From Verrucomicrobiales bacterium (lineage in GTDB: Bacteria > Verrucomicrobiota > Verrucomicrobiia > Verrucomicrobiales > DEV007), in the NCBI GenBank assembly GCA_028047635.1, contig JAOFXR010000003.1, positions 37,057 to 101,056 of the forward strand: a DNA stretch of 64,000 bases, read 5' to 3'. The translations under genes and the position numbers were made by a program. The stretch's first letter is position 1, and every line of letters starts with the position of its first letter. Positions 25,579-37,401 of the stretch are shown piece after piece. A model generated the notes under the pieces. It was not told the DNA's origin, made no database searches, and saw only the letters and a list, made by a program, of their open reading frames with translations.

Positions 25579-26766
25579 TCAGCGGGTTTGATCAATGAGA
25601 TTAGCAAATTCTTCAAAAAAGTAAGAGGCATCATTTGGACCGGGAGCCGCTTCAGGGTGATACTGAACGGAAAATACAGGGTAATCACGGTGGCGCATTC
25701 CCTCGACGGTGTCGTCATTGAGATTGATGTGCGTCACTTCAATATGCGAGGGAAGGGCATCCCCATCGGCAGCAAAACCGTGATTTTGAGAAGTGATCGC
25801 GATTTTTCCAGAACGAAGGTCCTTCACCGGATGATTGCCGCCGCGGTGACCGAACTTAAGCTTGAAAGTGCTACCACCGAAGGCGTGGGCCAACACCTGG
25901 TGTCCGAGACAGATCCCGAAAACAGGCTTTTTATCGATGATCTGCTTCACTTCGTCGTGAATGTAGTCGAGTGCCGCAGGATCACCGGGGCCATTGGAAA
26001 GGAAAACCCCGTCAGGGTTCATCGCAAGAACCTCAGAAGCCGGAGTCCGTGAATTCACGACTTCGACCTCGAATCCTTTTTGACGAAGGCTGCGAAGAAT
26101 ATTGCGTTTGATCCCAAAATCGTAAGCAACGATGCGGTATTTAGGATCGCAAAGAGGACGGAACATTTCACCCTCTACCTCGATAAGTTCCTCGCCTGCG
26201 CAAGCATTGATGATCGTCCACTCGCGGCTGAGTTCACTTTGGGGATCCCACTGGTAGCCGTCTGGAGTCGTGACTTCTTTCACAAAATCCGAACCTGCCA
26301 TGAGAGGAGCCGCTTTCGCTGCTGCGACTGCGCCATCAGCGTCGAGGCTGCCGTCCGTGCAAAGCGTCGCCCGCATTGAACCACTGACCCGAAGTTGTTT
26401 CGTCAAAGCACGCGTATCAACGCCTTCGATCCCGGGAACATTCGAGTCTGCGAGGTAATCGCTGAGGGACTGTTCGCTACGCCAGTTACTAGGAACCTCG
26501 CAAAGCTCTTCGATAACAAAGCCTCGAACGTGAACGGCAGAACTCTCAGCATCCACTGCGCTGACTCCGTAATTCCCGATCAACGGACAGGTCATCGTCA
26601 CAAACTGCCCACGATAAGACGGATCGGTCAGAATCTCCTGATACCCCGTCATCGAGGTGTTAAAACATATCTCGCCTGATTGGGTGGTGGCTGCTCCAAA
26701 AGCAGTCCCATGGAACACGGTTCCATCTTCAAGTGCGAGGATCGCTGGTTTTTTTTCTCTTCCCAT
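25579..26766 (-). CDS. carA: carbamoyl phosphate synthase small subunit
   Basis: About 395 residues from the ATG at 26766 (MGREKKPAILALEDGTVFHG), preferred over an upstream in-frame ATG at 26790 because family members begin here. N-terminal CarA domain (CFNTSMTGYQEILTDPSYRG) and class I glutamine amidotransferase domain with nucleophile Cys in PVFGICLGHQVLA and His in VQYHPEAAPG. It supplies ammonia to CarB for arginine and pyrimidine synthesis. carB is not in this window. The FHA gene follows directly downstream. Confidence 0.97.
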   Translation of the reverse strand: MGREKKPAILALEDGTVFHGTAFGAATTQSGEICFNTSMTGYQEILTDPSYRGQFVTMTCPLIGNYGVSAVDAESSAVHVRGFVIEELCEVPSNWRSEQSLSDYLADSNVPGIEGVDTRALTKQLRVSGSMRATLCTDGSLDADGAVAAAKAAPLMAGSDFVKEVTTPDGYQWDPQSELSREWTIINACAGEELIEVEGEMFRPLCDPKYRIVAYDFGIKRNILRSLRQKGFEVEVVNSRTPASEVLAMNPDGVFLSNGPGDPAALDYIHDEVKQIIDKKPVFGICLGHQVLAHAFGGSTFKLKFGHRGGNHPVKDLRSGKIAITSQNHGFAADGDALPSHIEVTHINLNDDTVEGMRHRDYPVFSVQYHPEAAPGPNDASYFFEEFANLIDQTR

Positions 26767-26923
26767 GTGGTGAGAACCCCTGCTAGCCAAAGGAGTCCTC
26801 GGAGGATGCCAGAAAAGAGAGCGGGTTCAAGTGGTTTTGGGCTGAGATTGCGGAGTATTTAATCAAGAGAATCTAATCAATTCAACTTAGAAGGCCCGAA
26901 TGCCAGACAGCACCGCACTTTAA

Positions 26924-29212
26924 TCAGGGTTTAGCCGAATACTTCGCCACTGGATGATCTTCCCATACCGGCAGATCTTTTAGCGCACGATCCACATCAC
27001 TGCTCATAGGAAGACTCCAGGTTGCCCAGAAAGGCTGAAGGTTTTTCCCACAGGCTTTGGAAAGACGAATCACCCATTGATCGTTGATTTGCTCCTGACC
27101 TTTGGGTCGGTCATCGCCCTCAAGGTTGTTGTATTCATCGAAAACCTTTTTGAACGGCTCCCATCCGAACTCTTCCTGAACCTGAAGATAGGTTTCAAGA
27201 GCCACCCACATGGACCAGTCTTCAAATTTGGCACCCTCGCCGAAATAGGTATTCATGCGCTGCTTTCGGTCGAGGGGGCGAATCGCGTTGTGAGTGTTGT
27301 CGCGATTCTTGCCCACGAATTCTTCATAAATGTAGACAGACCATAGGTTGCAGGTCGTTTCACCCGTTCCGGGAAGCGCCCAGAGGTTGTGCTGATGGTT
27401 ATGCCCGTATTCGTGAAAAAAGCCCCAGTTACCGTCCTTTTTTAACGAGCTCGCATCGACAGATTGTTCAGCACTTTTTCCGGTATGAGCCGCAACAGGA
27501 TAGCTGCTATGCATCGAACCCGCCGAAGTCTGGACATCAAACACAATGCGTTCGGCCCGGTAGTTTTCGCGATCGACCTGAACGAGTTCGGCCGCGGTGT
27601 CGATGTAACTGTTCCAGACTTCCATGACTTCATCAGGGTTGCTGAGTCGGCGGATGTAGTCGCTCTGCAAAGCGATGATCATTCGGGGTCCGGCAATCTC
27701 AGCCCAGGGAGCGGGATACTTTCGGATCTCAGCGGCCCATTCTTTTAAATCTGTCTTGCCGTGCTCATAAAGAGGGGCAAGAACTCCGCCTTCGATGACA
27801 AGATCGAGCGATTCATACTCCGCTTCTTTGGGAATCCTGATCGTCACGAGCCCGCCGAGTCCGCTCGAAACCTCGGTGACCCGCGAAGTCACCGGCTTCG
27901 AGACCTGCCAGTCCGTGTAACGATGCCAGGCGTCGCGATTTTTCAACTTTCCTCCATACGAACCGATCGTGACTTCGAAGCCCTCACCCGAAATCCGCGC
28001 GGGAACCGTCACTTTGATCACCTCGCCGGGCGCCGCGTAAACTCCGGTCGGGCGCATCTCCTTCGCTGCCCAGCCCGCCGCATTGCGACCCTCGAGCCAT
28101 CCGCGCCAGGTTCCATCGATCGTGAGTTCTTTCGTGACGCGCTCTGCGTCATCCGGAACCGCACCGGGGAAATTATCCGCCGCAGGAATCGCATACATCA
28201 CGCCTGCCGGGGCCGTTTCATTGAAATGCGTCTCCAGCTCAATAATGGCATCGACGAGAGGATCTTTCCCTGGAACTACCGGATTCTCTTTTGTCGGAAT
28301 AATGGGCCCCACCGCTAGATTGAGCGCCTTCAACGCAGCGAGAAATTCAACAAGCTCCTCACCCCGCAGGGCCTTGGCGGAGAACAAATCAGCGAGCAAC
28401 TGAGAGCCAGCCGATGATTGAGAGACTTTTTTCTCCTCCGCCAACTGCTTCGCAGCCGCAAGAGCAGAAGATTCTTTACCGCCGCCACTGGGCTTCATTT
28501 CTCCCGGCTTGGAGGTGAGCGACATGGGTGTCTCAACCGATGTGCCGATTGAAATGGGCTCCTGAGTGCGCGCATAGCCATCAGGCAGAAACTGAATCCC
28601 GGCCATGGCAAAAACCCGATTCCCCGGAAATTGGGAAAAATCCTCATACTTCTTTTTAAACGCCCATGGAGTCGTTGCGATGACGACACCTCCCCCGTCG
28701 GTGAAAAATTCGGAGAGCGCTTCGATCTCACTCTCCTCCAATGACTCGTGCCCGATGAAGCAATAAACACTCACTCTGGCGCTACTGACTTCCGAGGGCT
28801 TGACTACTTTGACCTTCATCCCTTTGTCCGAGAGCATCTCCTCCAGACCAGCACTCGAAGGGTGTAAACCCACCGCAGGCTTCCCTGAGCGCCCTGCCCA
28901 ACGAATCGAATTGGCAAGCACCGCAGCAACGCCTTCCTGCTCAAGAATCGCCCCGGATTTGAGAAAGCTCCCGTGAGCGAACCCGATCGCACGCCCTTCT
29001 CCCGATTCACTTCCCGCAGCAAATAGATTCCCTTTAGCATCTTGAAGCAGCGCGAAACCATCCTCCGTCGTGATATCCATCAGCCCGGGAACCGACTTCC
29101 CCAAAACCACCTCTCCACCGGCCTGGGTAATCAGCTGACGGACTTTCTCATCTCCATGCGAGGTAAAGATCGAGGCAAAACAGGCGAGAAAAAGGAAAAG
29201 GGCTTTCTTCAT
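26924..29212 (-). CDS. secreted M60-like (enhancin-type) metallopeptidase
   Basis: About 762 residues from the ATG at 29212, which starts a signal peptide (MKKALFLFLACFASIFTSHG); an in-frame ATG farther upstream adds an implausible 44 residues. The N-terminal 250 residues resemble a glutamine-amidotransferase/ThuA-like flavodoxin fold (ARVSVYCFIGHESLEESEIE). The C-terminal part is a peptidase M60 domain, with zinc motif HEYGH in WGFFHEYGHNHQHNLW and the downstream gluzincin glutamate in GETTCNLW. M60 enzymes cleave glycosylated proteins such as mucins. It is exported and probably used for glycoprotein degradation; the exact target is unknown. Confidence 0.85.
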   Translation of the reverse strand: MKKALFLFLACFASIFTSHGDEKVRQLITQAGGEVVLGKSVPGLMDITTEDGFALLQDAKGNLFAAGSESGEGRAIGFAHGSFLKSGAILEQEGVAAVLANSIRWAGRSGKPAVGLHPSSAGLEEMLSDKGMKVKVVKPSEVSSARVSVYCFIGHESLEESEIEALSEFFTDGGGVVIATTPWAFKKKYEDFSQFPGNRVFAMAGIQFLPDGYARTQEPISIGTSVETPMSLTSKPGEMKPSGGGKESSALAAAKQLAEEKKVSQSSAGSQLLADLFSAKALRGEELVEFLAALKALNLAVGPIIPTKENPVVPGKDPLVDAIIELETHFNETAPAGVMYAIPAADNFPGAVPDDAERVTKELTIDGTWRGWLEGRNAAGWAAKEMRPTGVYAAPGEVIKVTVPARISGEGFEVTIGSYGGKLKNRDAWHRYTDWQVSKPVTSRVTEVSSGLGGLVTIRIPKEAEYESLDLVIEGGVLAPLYEHGKTDLKEWAAEIRKYPAPWAEIAGPRMIIALQSDYIRRLSNPDEVMEVWNSYIDTAAELVQVDRENYRAERIVFDVQTSAGSMHSSYPVAAHTGKSAEQSVDASSLKKDGNWGFFHEYGHNHQHNLWALPGTGETTCNLWSVYIYEEFVGKNRDNTHNAIRPLDRKQRMNTYFGEGAKFEDWSMWVALETYLQVQEEFGWEPFKKVFDEYNNLEGDDRPKGQEQINDQWVIRLSKACGKNLQPFWATWSLPMSSDVDRALKDLPVWEDHPVAKYSAKP

Positions 29213-29384
29213 AATAAATTGAAGCACAATGAGGAGCGCTATCATGAACCTATACCGGCACCGTTCATTTTTGTGACGATAAACCCGTTCGTATGACACA
29301 AGTGCCCATTCAACGGGAAAAACCTGTATCGGGAACCGCGCCAAAACGCGCCCTTGGGTTGATTTTAACCATCATACGGTGTAG

Positions 29385-31658
<2,274 letters not shown>

Positions 31659-31864
31659 GGATGCCAGCGCTCAGACCGTGTCTGACGTAGAGGAATTTCC
31701 AGCCTGAATCGGTGGGGATATTGCGAAGGCGATAGCGGCTCCGCATGCATCCAACCCGTGGTCGGCAAAAGACCTTTCTGCATCGGTGGAGAACGATGAA
31801 ATGAAGGTGTTTCACTGACGCGTTTTCGGGTCGTCAAATACCTGATTGAAGGTTAAAATGAGGA

Positions 31865-32899
31865 ATGCTCAACCAACCTTTGAGTATCTTAAAATTTTCA
31901 GCAGTCTTGAGCATGGGCGTCCTCTCATCCTGCAGCCTCCCGCGCACCGCCATGCGCAAAGATAACGCTGCGACAGAATCCATGCAGATGCCTTTGGGGA
32001 CGCTAACCAAAGTCGTCGTCACCAGTAATATCAGCACACTGGTCAGAAACCCGGTCACCGGAAACAGGAGGAGGCTGTGGATGCTCAGAAAGCGATCCGA
32101 AATAGCAGCTGGCGTCCCGGACTTTTTCACCTCGGTGGACGAAAACTATCGAAACACACATAGCATTGAAGACTTTCTCGACAAGATCGAACTGCCAAAA
32201 CGTGTCGCAGGAAACGTGGACTATCTGATTGATGGTGAGGCTTTTTTTGACGCGCTCCAGCTCTCCATGGATCGAGCCAAAAACAAGATCGACGCCCGCG
32301 TTTTCACACTTGATAACGATGACGTCGCGGTTGCCTTTTCAGACCATTTCAAGGAGCGCAGCGAACACGTAAAAGCCGCATAATCCTCGATAACCTCGGC
32401 TCACATGCAAGCTGGGTTAACGATCCCAAAAGTGGACTTCCCCCTGGCTTTGAATCCCCGATCTCGGTACCACAGTATATTAAAGACCAAAGCCAATTCA
32501 AAGTGCGAATGTCTTACAACCCGGGGTTAGTCACCGACCATACCAAGGTTTTCATCTTCGACGAACAAGAAGCCTACCTCGGAGGCATGAACATTGGGAG
32601 GGAATATGCGACCGATCGGCATGACATGATGGTAAGGGTCACCGGGCCAGTGGTAAAAATTCACCTATATCAAAGCCATCATTGTAGACGACTGGGTCTG
32701 CGTAGGATCAGCCAATTTTGACACTCTGAGTATGCGTACTAACGAAGAACTAAATATCGCATTCACCGACAAAAAGTCCGCTAACAAGCTGGTAAGGGAT
32801 CTTTTTGAAAAGGACATTCGCCAATCGCAAGGCCTCTACCAAATCGAGACCGATTGCGAAATCAAACCGTGCTTAGACCAAATCATCGATCAATTGTAG
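31865..32899 (+). pseudogene. phospholipase D-like lipoprotein, pseudogene
   Basis: The first segment (31865-32383) has a lipoprotein signal with lipobox VLSSC and then VDYLIDGEAFFDALQLS, the start of a PLD domain. After a frameshift near 32370 the sequence continues in another frame as RIILDNLGSHASWV and then DHTKVFIFDEQEAYLGGMN, a complete first HKD motif, to about 32655. A second shift returns to the first frame with YIKAIIVDDWVCVGSANFD, the second HKD region, where the expected histidine appears to be tyrosine, and ends at TAG 32897-32899. The usual hundred-odd residues between the two HKD motifs are largely missing. At least two frameshifts plus a deletion make a product unlikely. It was probably a cardiolipin-synthase-like membrane lipoprotein. 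Confidence 0.85.
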
Positions 32900-32949
32900 A
32901 AGGCTGATCCAGTGCTAAAGGCAGTCGCAAAAGGGAAAACGCTTTGTGA

Positions 32950-33537
32950 ACCAGCGACGCAAAATTACTACCCCGGCTCAATTCCAATTTTGAAAAAACC
33001 CTTCCACAACGATATCCAATCCCGTTCGCAATTTATGCGGATGTCACCCAATTCATAGTCGCGGCGCTGCTGCTCAGTCTCTTGCTGGAGTGGCTTCTCG
33101 GCTACCGCATTCTGAGTCCGTCACGCTTAGCTGCAATTGGAGCTATCCTCGGGTCGATGAAATCCCTGGCCCGGTTCTTCAATCGGGAGTGGAGAACTCA
33201 ACTGCCAATCTGGAAACGGGTCACTGATGAACATTTTATATCGTTATGCTTCGTCCTCGCGCTTCCGCTCGCAGGAGAAGTGACGCCGAGGCCAAACTAT
33301 ATCGGAACCTTTGACGTCAAACCGAGGCCCGAAGTTGTGGTGCCGACAGATCTTACCTGGCAGAAAAAAGTATGCAGGTTCAATTTCAGAACGATGGGAG
33401 CCATTTCCTATTCCATCCGCGAGGCAAACGGATGGATTCTCCTCTTTTGTTCTCTTGCCATCGAATCACTGGTGATCGGCGGAAAAAAAGCCATAGCCTC
33501 CCGGTGGCAAAACCGAAAGACCAGACCGGCGATTTGA
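32950..33537 (+). CDS. orphan membrane-protein ORF without ATG start
   Basis: An open frame of about 195 codons runs from just after a TGA (32947) to TGA 33535-33537. Only TTG at 33082 is an obvious alternative start; there is no in-frame ATG at the N-terminus. It has two strong hydrophobic stretches, VTQFIVAALLLSLLLEWLLGY near the start and NGWILLFCSLAIESLVIGG near the end, with a basic tail. I recognise no family. It follows the PLD pseudogene and meets the sulfatase gene end to end, so it may be a decayed C-terminal fragment. Confidence 0.35.
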   Translation, partial: TSDAKLLPRLNSNFEKTLPQRYPIPFAIYADVTQFIVAALLLSLLLEWLLGYRILSPSRLAAIGAILGSMKSLARFFNREWRTQLPIWKRVTDEHFISLCFVLALPLAGEVTPRPNYIGTFDVKPRPEVVVPTDLTWQKKVCRFNFRTMGAISYSIREANGWILLFCSLAIESLVIGGKKAIASRWQNRKTRPAI

Positions 33538-35019
33538 TCAACCGGCTAACAACTCATCCAGCATTTCCCCGGTATGGGGGTGCTTCACTTTCGCATCGCC
33601 GGTTTTCGTGGCGTATCGCTTCAGCTGCTTCGCCAATTTCACTGCAACAGGTCGCTCTTTGGGATCATTGACTACATTCACCAATTCATCGGGGTCCTCT
33701 TCCAGATTCAAAAGCCAGGCATCGTCCTTGTCCGATAGAATTAGTTTGTGTGTCGGAGTCACTGCTGCGATCCACCCCTTCTGATCTTCCGGGCTTTTGG
33801 TCGTTCCCCGCATGAAAGTCACATCCTGACCTTTGACTTCCCCACCGGAGAACAACGGGCTTAAATCACGACCTTCTTCTTTTCCCGACGCCTCACCATT
33901 CATCATCGCGAGGATCGTCGGCATAAAGTCGGTTGTGTTCATCGCCCGATCAATCTTCGTTCCCGTGGCAATCGATTTCGGCCAACGAATCACAAAGGGA
34001 ATCTTACCGGATGCCTCCATGGGAAACCCTTTGTTTTGAAGCCCGTGTTCTCCCCGCATGTCCCCATGATCGGCGGTAAAAATTAAAATCGTCTTGTCGT
34101 ATAAATCCCGCTCTTTCAAAGCCTCAATAAGCCGCCCGACATTGTCGTCGATGCATTTAATCATCCCGTGATACGAAGCCATCTTCCACATACACTTTGC
34201 GGCAGGCTTCGCCCAACTCGGTGCTTTGTCAGGGTCTTTACCGTAGGTTCTCGGCTTTTCGACTGTCGCGTCATCGAACATCGTGTCGTAGGGCGCGCGA
34301 ACCGTATCGGGTCCGTGAGGATCAGGAATACTCACCATGTAGGCAAAGGGCTCGTCCTTATGTTCATCGACAAAATCAATCGTCCGGTCAGTGAGCCAGT
34401 CGGTTGCGAAGCTTTCCTCATCGGCACCGGCGACTGAATAACTCGCTCTTCCGTTTCCATCCTTCGCTTTCACTTCAGGCCCTTCCGGAGTGAGTTCAAA
34501 CTGCTTCCAATGACCGCGGTTGAACATGTAGCGATTGTCTTCAAATCCAAAGTTACGCTCCGGCGCCCACTGCGGCTTGCCCTCTCCGTCGAGGTGCCAT
34601 TTCCCCGCGTAACCCGTCGTGTAACCCGCCTTACCGAGCTGATGAGCAAAGGTGATGACCCCGTCGTCGAGATGTGTGCTGTTATTGGTCACCGGTGTAT
34701 TCTGCGGATACTGACCGGACATGAGAGACGATCGCGAGGGCGAACAGACCGGCGTCGCCGCATAGAACTTGGTGCAAAGAGCGCCCTCTTTTGCCAGCGA
34801 ATCGATGTGTGGTGTTTCGCACACCGCATGAGGTCCCCACATCAGCGCCTGTTCCGTTGAGAGCGTTTCGCGATAGCATCCGAGAGTTCTAAAATTGAGT
34901 TCGTCACAATGAACAATGAGCAAATTCGGTTGATCTCCGGACGCGGCCATCGCCATACCCCCGAGCGCCGAAGCAGAAGTGGTTGTCGCTGTTGATTTGA
35001 TAAATTCTCGTCGCTTCAT
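33538..35019 (-). CDS. sulfatase
   Basis: 493 residues. N-terminus MKRREFIKSTATTTSASALG is a twin-arginine-type signal. The formylglycine motif is CSPSRSSLMSGQYP near residue 90, where the cysteine would be oxidised by a formylglycine-generating enzyme. Metal-binding LLIVHCDELNFRTLGC and FTADHGDMRGEHG are also present. A type I arylsulfatase-family enzyme secreted to remove sulfate esters from polysaccharides, as in marine Verrucomicrobiota. Starts 132 bases from the divergent FAD oxidoreductase gene. Confidence 0.95.
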   Translation of the reverse strand: MKRREFIKSTATTTSASALGGMAMAASGDQPNLLIVHCDELNFRTLGCYRETLSTEQALMWGPHAVCETPHIDSLAKEGALCTKFYAATPVCSPSRSSLMSGQYPQNTPVTNNSTHLDDGVITFAHQLGKAGYTTGYAGKWHLDGEGKPQWAPERNFGFEDNRYMFNRGHWKQFELTPEGPEVKAKDGNGRASYSVAGADEESFATDWLTDRTIDFVDEHKDEPFAYMVSIPDPHGPDTVRAPYDTMFDDATVEKPRTYGKDPDKAPSWAKPAAKCMWKMASYHGMIKCIDDNVGRLIEALKERDLYDKTILIFTADHGDMRGEHGLQNKGFPMEASGKIPFVIRWPKSIATGTKIDRAMNTTDFMPTILAMMNGEASGKEEGRDLSPLFSGGEVKGQDVTFMRGTTKSPEDQKGWIAAVTPTHKLILSDKDDAWLLNLEEDPDELVNVVNDPKERPVAVKLAKQLKRYATKTGDAKVKHPHTGEMLDELLAG

Positions 35020-35151
35020 GTTTGGGAGTGTTCACGACTGACCTCCCTTTGACGATCTCTTTTTGTGATTGCGAGATGTCGAGGCGGCTCATTTCAGACA
35101 CCTAATTCCGGCGTGATCCGGTGCTTTTCAAGAACAGCGCGATACCGTTGA

Positions 35152-36657
35152 ATGGTAAGCATGAAAGACCGTCCGCTAGATCGTCGCCGTTTCGCGAAGC
35201 AACTCACTACCGGAGCGGCAGCACTTGCCGCAGGAATCCAGGGAGGGAACGCTCAGGAAAAAGTGAATCCCGACAACCGCCCCGTCCCTCTTCGCCGCAC
35301 CCGACCGGGCGATGAAAAACAGGTCTTCGGAACCAGCGAGCGAATGCATGTCCGAACCTCAGGGCAGCTGACAGGCGATTGGTTTGCAGAGGATGCACGC
35401 GAGATTCCCGTTGCCGGAGACTATGACGTGATCGTAGCAGGTGGTGGTCCCGCCGGTTTCGCAGCAGCGCTGGCAGCCGCACGAAGCGGAGCCAAAACGA
35501 TGCTCCTTGAAGTGCACGGCTGCATCGGTGGCATCTGGACCTCAGGAATGTTGTCGTGGATTCTCGATGGAGTCGGCAAACCGGGAATTATGGGCGAGTT
35601 GCTTGTTCGCCTGAAAGAACAAAACAACGGTAAGCAGATCAAAAGCGCGTGGGTCTACCACCCCGAGCCGATGAAACTGCTCCTCGAAGACATGCTCCTC
35701 GAAGCCGGCGTCGACATCCGCCTTTTCACTCGCATCGTCGGAGCAGTGCCGGACGAGTCGAACCGACTCTCCACCGTTCTTACCGAATCAAAATCTGGTC
35801 GCGAGGTCTGGACCGCCAAATCATTCATCGACGCGACCGGCGACGGCGATCTCGCGGCGCAGGCGGGATGTGGTTTTGATTTTGGACGACCAGGAGACGG
35901 GATCACCCAACCGATGAGCCTCATGGTGCTTTTCCACGGGGTAAAAACGAAAGAGATCGCTCCTTTCATCAATCACTATGCCGCAGCGAACGGACTCGGG
36001 CGCGCCAAATCAAACTTCCTCGCCGAACTACGAAGCGCCGGAGTCGATCCCTCCTATGCAGGGCCTTCCATTTTTGAAATCCACGATGGCCTCTATGCGA
36101 TGATGGCGAACCATCAATACAACGTCTCCGCCATCAACGCGACCGACGTCACGCGGGCGACACTCGAAGCACGACGAGAGAACCATGCCTTGATCAATGC
36201 GCTTCGCAAAAAAGGCGGCCCATGGAAGAATGTGGAGATTGTTTCGACCGGCGAACAGATCGGAACCCGCGAAGCTCGTAGAATTCATGGCCGTTACACA
36301 TCAAGCGACGAAGATCTCAAAATCGGTGCCCGCTTTGAAGATGGAATCTGCCGCGTTACCTTCGGGATAGACGTTCACGCTACCGATCCGAAGAAGACGA
36401 AAGAGATCGAATCGAAGCCATTCAAGTCGCAGCCCTACGACATTTCTCTGCGATCACTCATCGCGAAGGACGTCGATGGGCTCATGCTCGCAGGGCGTTG
36501 CATCAGCGGCAGCTTCATCGCCCATAGCAGCTACCGGGTCACCGGCAATGCGGTCGCAATGGGTGAAGCGGCCGGGGTTGCCTGCGCGGTAGCGGCGAAA
36601 AACAAGGTCCTCCCCCACGAAGTCCCCTTTTCAGAGCTAGGGGTGAAGCACGCTTAA
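35152..36657 (+). CDS. FAD-dependent oxidoreductase, exported
   Basis: 501 residues from ATG 35152; ATG 35161 is an equally good alternative. The N-terminus DRRRFAKQLTTGAAALAAG is a Tat-like signal. After about 90 residues comes the FAD-binding motif YDVIVAGGGPAGFAAALAAA and later DATGDGDLAAQAGCGFDFG and DGLMLAGRCISGSFIAHSSY. It matches FAD_oxidored-type proteins that are common and poorly characterised in this phylum. Its end lies one base from the convergent trmB gene. The substrate is unknown; the neighbouring sulfatase suggests a polysaccharide-degradation context, which is inference. Confidence 0.9.
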   Translation: MVSMKDRPLDRRRFAKQLTTGAAALAAGIQGGNAQEKVNPDNRPVPLRRTRPGDEKQVFGTSERMHVRTSGQLTGDWFAEDAREIPVAGDYDVIVAGGGPAGFAAALAAARSGAKTMLLEVHGCIGGIWTSGMLSWILDGVGKPGIMGELLVRLKEQNNGKQIKSAWVYHPEPMKLLLEDMLLEAGVDIRLFTRIVGAVPDESNRLSTVLTESKSGREVWTAKSFIDATGDGDLAAQAGCGFDFGRPGDGITQPMSLMVLFHGVKTKEIAPFINHYAAANGLGRAKSNFLAELRSAGVDPSYAGPSIFEIHDGLYAMMANHQYNVSAINATDVTRATLEARRENHALINALRKKGGPWKNVEIVSTGEQIGTREARRIHGRYTSSDEDLKIGARFEDGICRVTFGIDVHATDPKKTKEIESKPFKSQPYDISLRSLIAKDVDGLMLAGRCISGSFIAHSSYRVTGNAVAMGEAAGVACAVAAKNKVLPHEVPFSELGVKHA

Positions 36658-36658
36658 C

Positions 36659-37270
36659 CTAAAGCGCAGCCAATCTCAGACGATTCATCGAGCGCCCTTG
36701 CTCAATCCACTGTTTTTCAAAAGCGGTCTGAGCGTAGTAAAAATCGCCCGGCTCCCAGGGCTTTTGCTCGAAAAAATCACAGCCTTCCTGAGTTTCAAGT
36801 GACTCAGCGAAATAAACCGGTGAATCGGTCATAAAAAGCAATTCCCCGCCCGGGGCGAGAATATCGTGAAGCGCTTGAAGAAATGGCATTTGGCACATTT
36901 GTCGGCGCCGGGCATGTTTCTTTTTTGGCCAGGGATCAGGACACAGAAAATGAATGCGATGAAAAGCCCCTTTTGGCAGTAGCCAACTAACGACGTAATT
37001 AGAATCTGCCCGGAGCGCTTTCGCATTCGTTAAACCGGCGCGATCGATCTTCCGACACACCTTGCGGACGCGACCAAGGAGGCGCTCCACCGCAAGGAAA
37101 TCGCGTTCGGGATGATGCTCCGCCATTTGAATGAGAAATGATCCATCCCCGCAACCGAGATCCAACTCGAGGGGACGATCATCGGATGAAAGATCAGCTA
37201 CCTGCATTGGCGCGAACCAATCAGGGGGATAGACTTCGTTAGGAAAGGGAAAGGACTTGTCCTTCGGCAT
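36659..37270 (-). CDS. trmB: tRNA (guanine-N7-)-methyltransferase
   Basis: 203 residues with the family sequence: LELDLGCGDGSFLIQMAEHHPERDFLAVE (SAM-binding motif), LRADSNYVV, HFLCPDPWPKKKHARRR (the signature DPWPKKRH-type stretch) and LLFMTDSPVYF. It forms m7G46 in tRNA. Convergent with the FAD oxidoreductase gene; ends one base apart. Confidence 0.95.
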   Translation of the reverse strand: MPKDKSFPFPNEVYPPDWFAPMQVADLSSDDRPLELDLGCGDGSFLIQMAEHHPERDFLAVERLLGRVRKVCRKIDRAGLTNAKALRADSNYVVSWLLPKGAFHRIHFLCPDPWPKKKHARRRQMCQMPFLQALHDILAPGGELLFMTDSPVYFAESLETQEGCDFFEQKPWEPGDFYYAQTAFEKQWIEQGRSMNRLRLAAL

Positions 37271-37401
37271 GCGTGACTCTTGTTCAAGACTCGAATCCCT
37301 GCAATCAATGAAATGCCCGGGAAACCCTTCAAAAACGTCTCATTTCTTCTTTTGAGTTGTGAAATCCTGCCAAATCGATAAAACAAAAGACTGCCCGTTG
37401 A

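Noticed and set aside
36657..36659. Genes ending one base apart (also 33537/33538)
   Set aside because: Tight convergent ends are common in compact genomes and need no special explanation.
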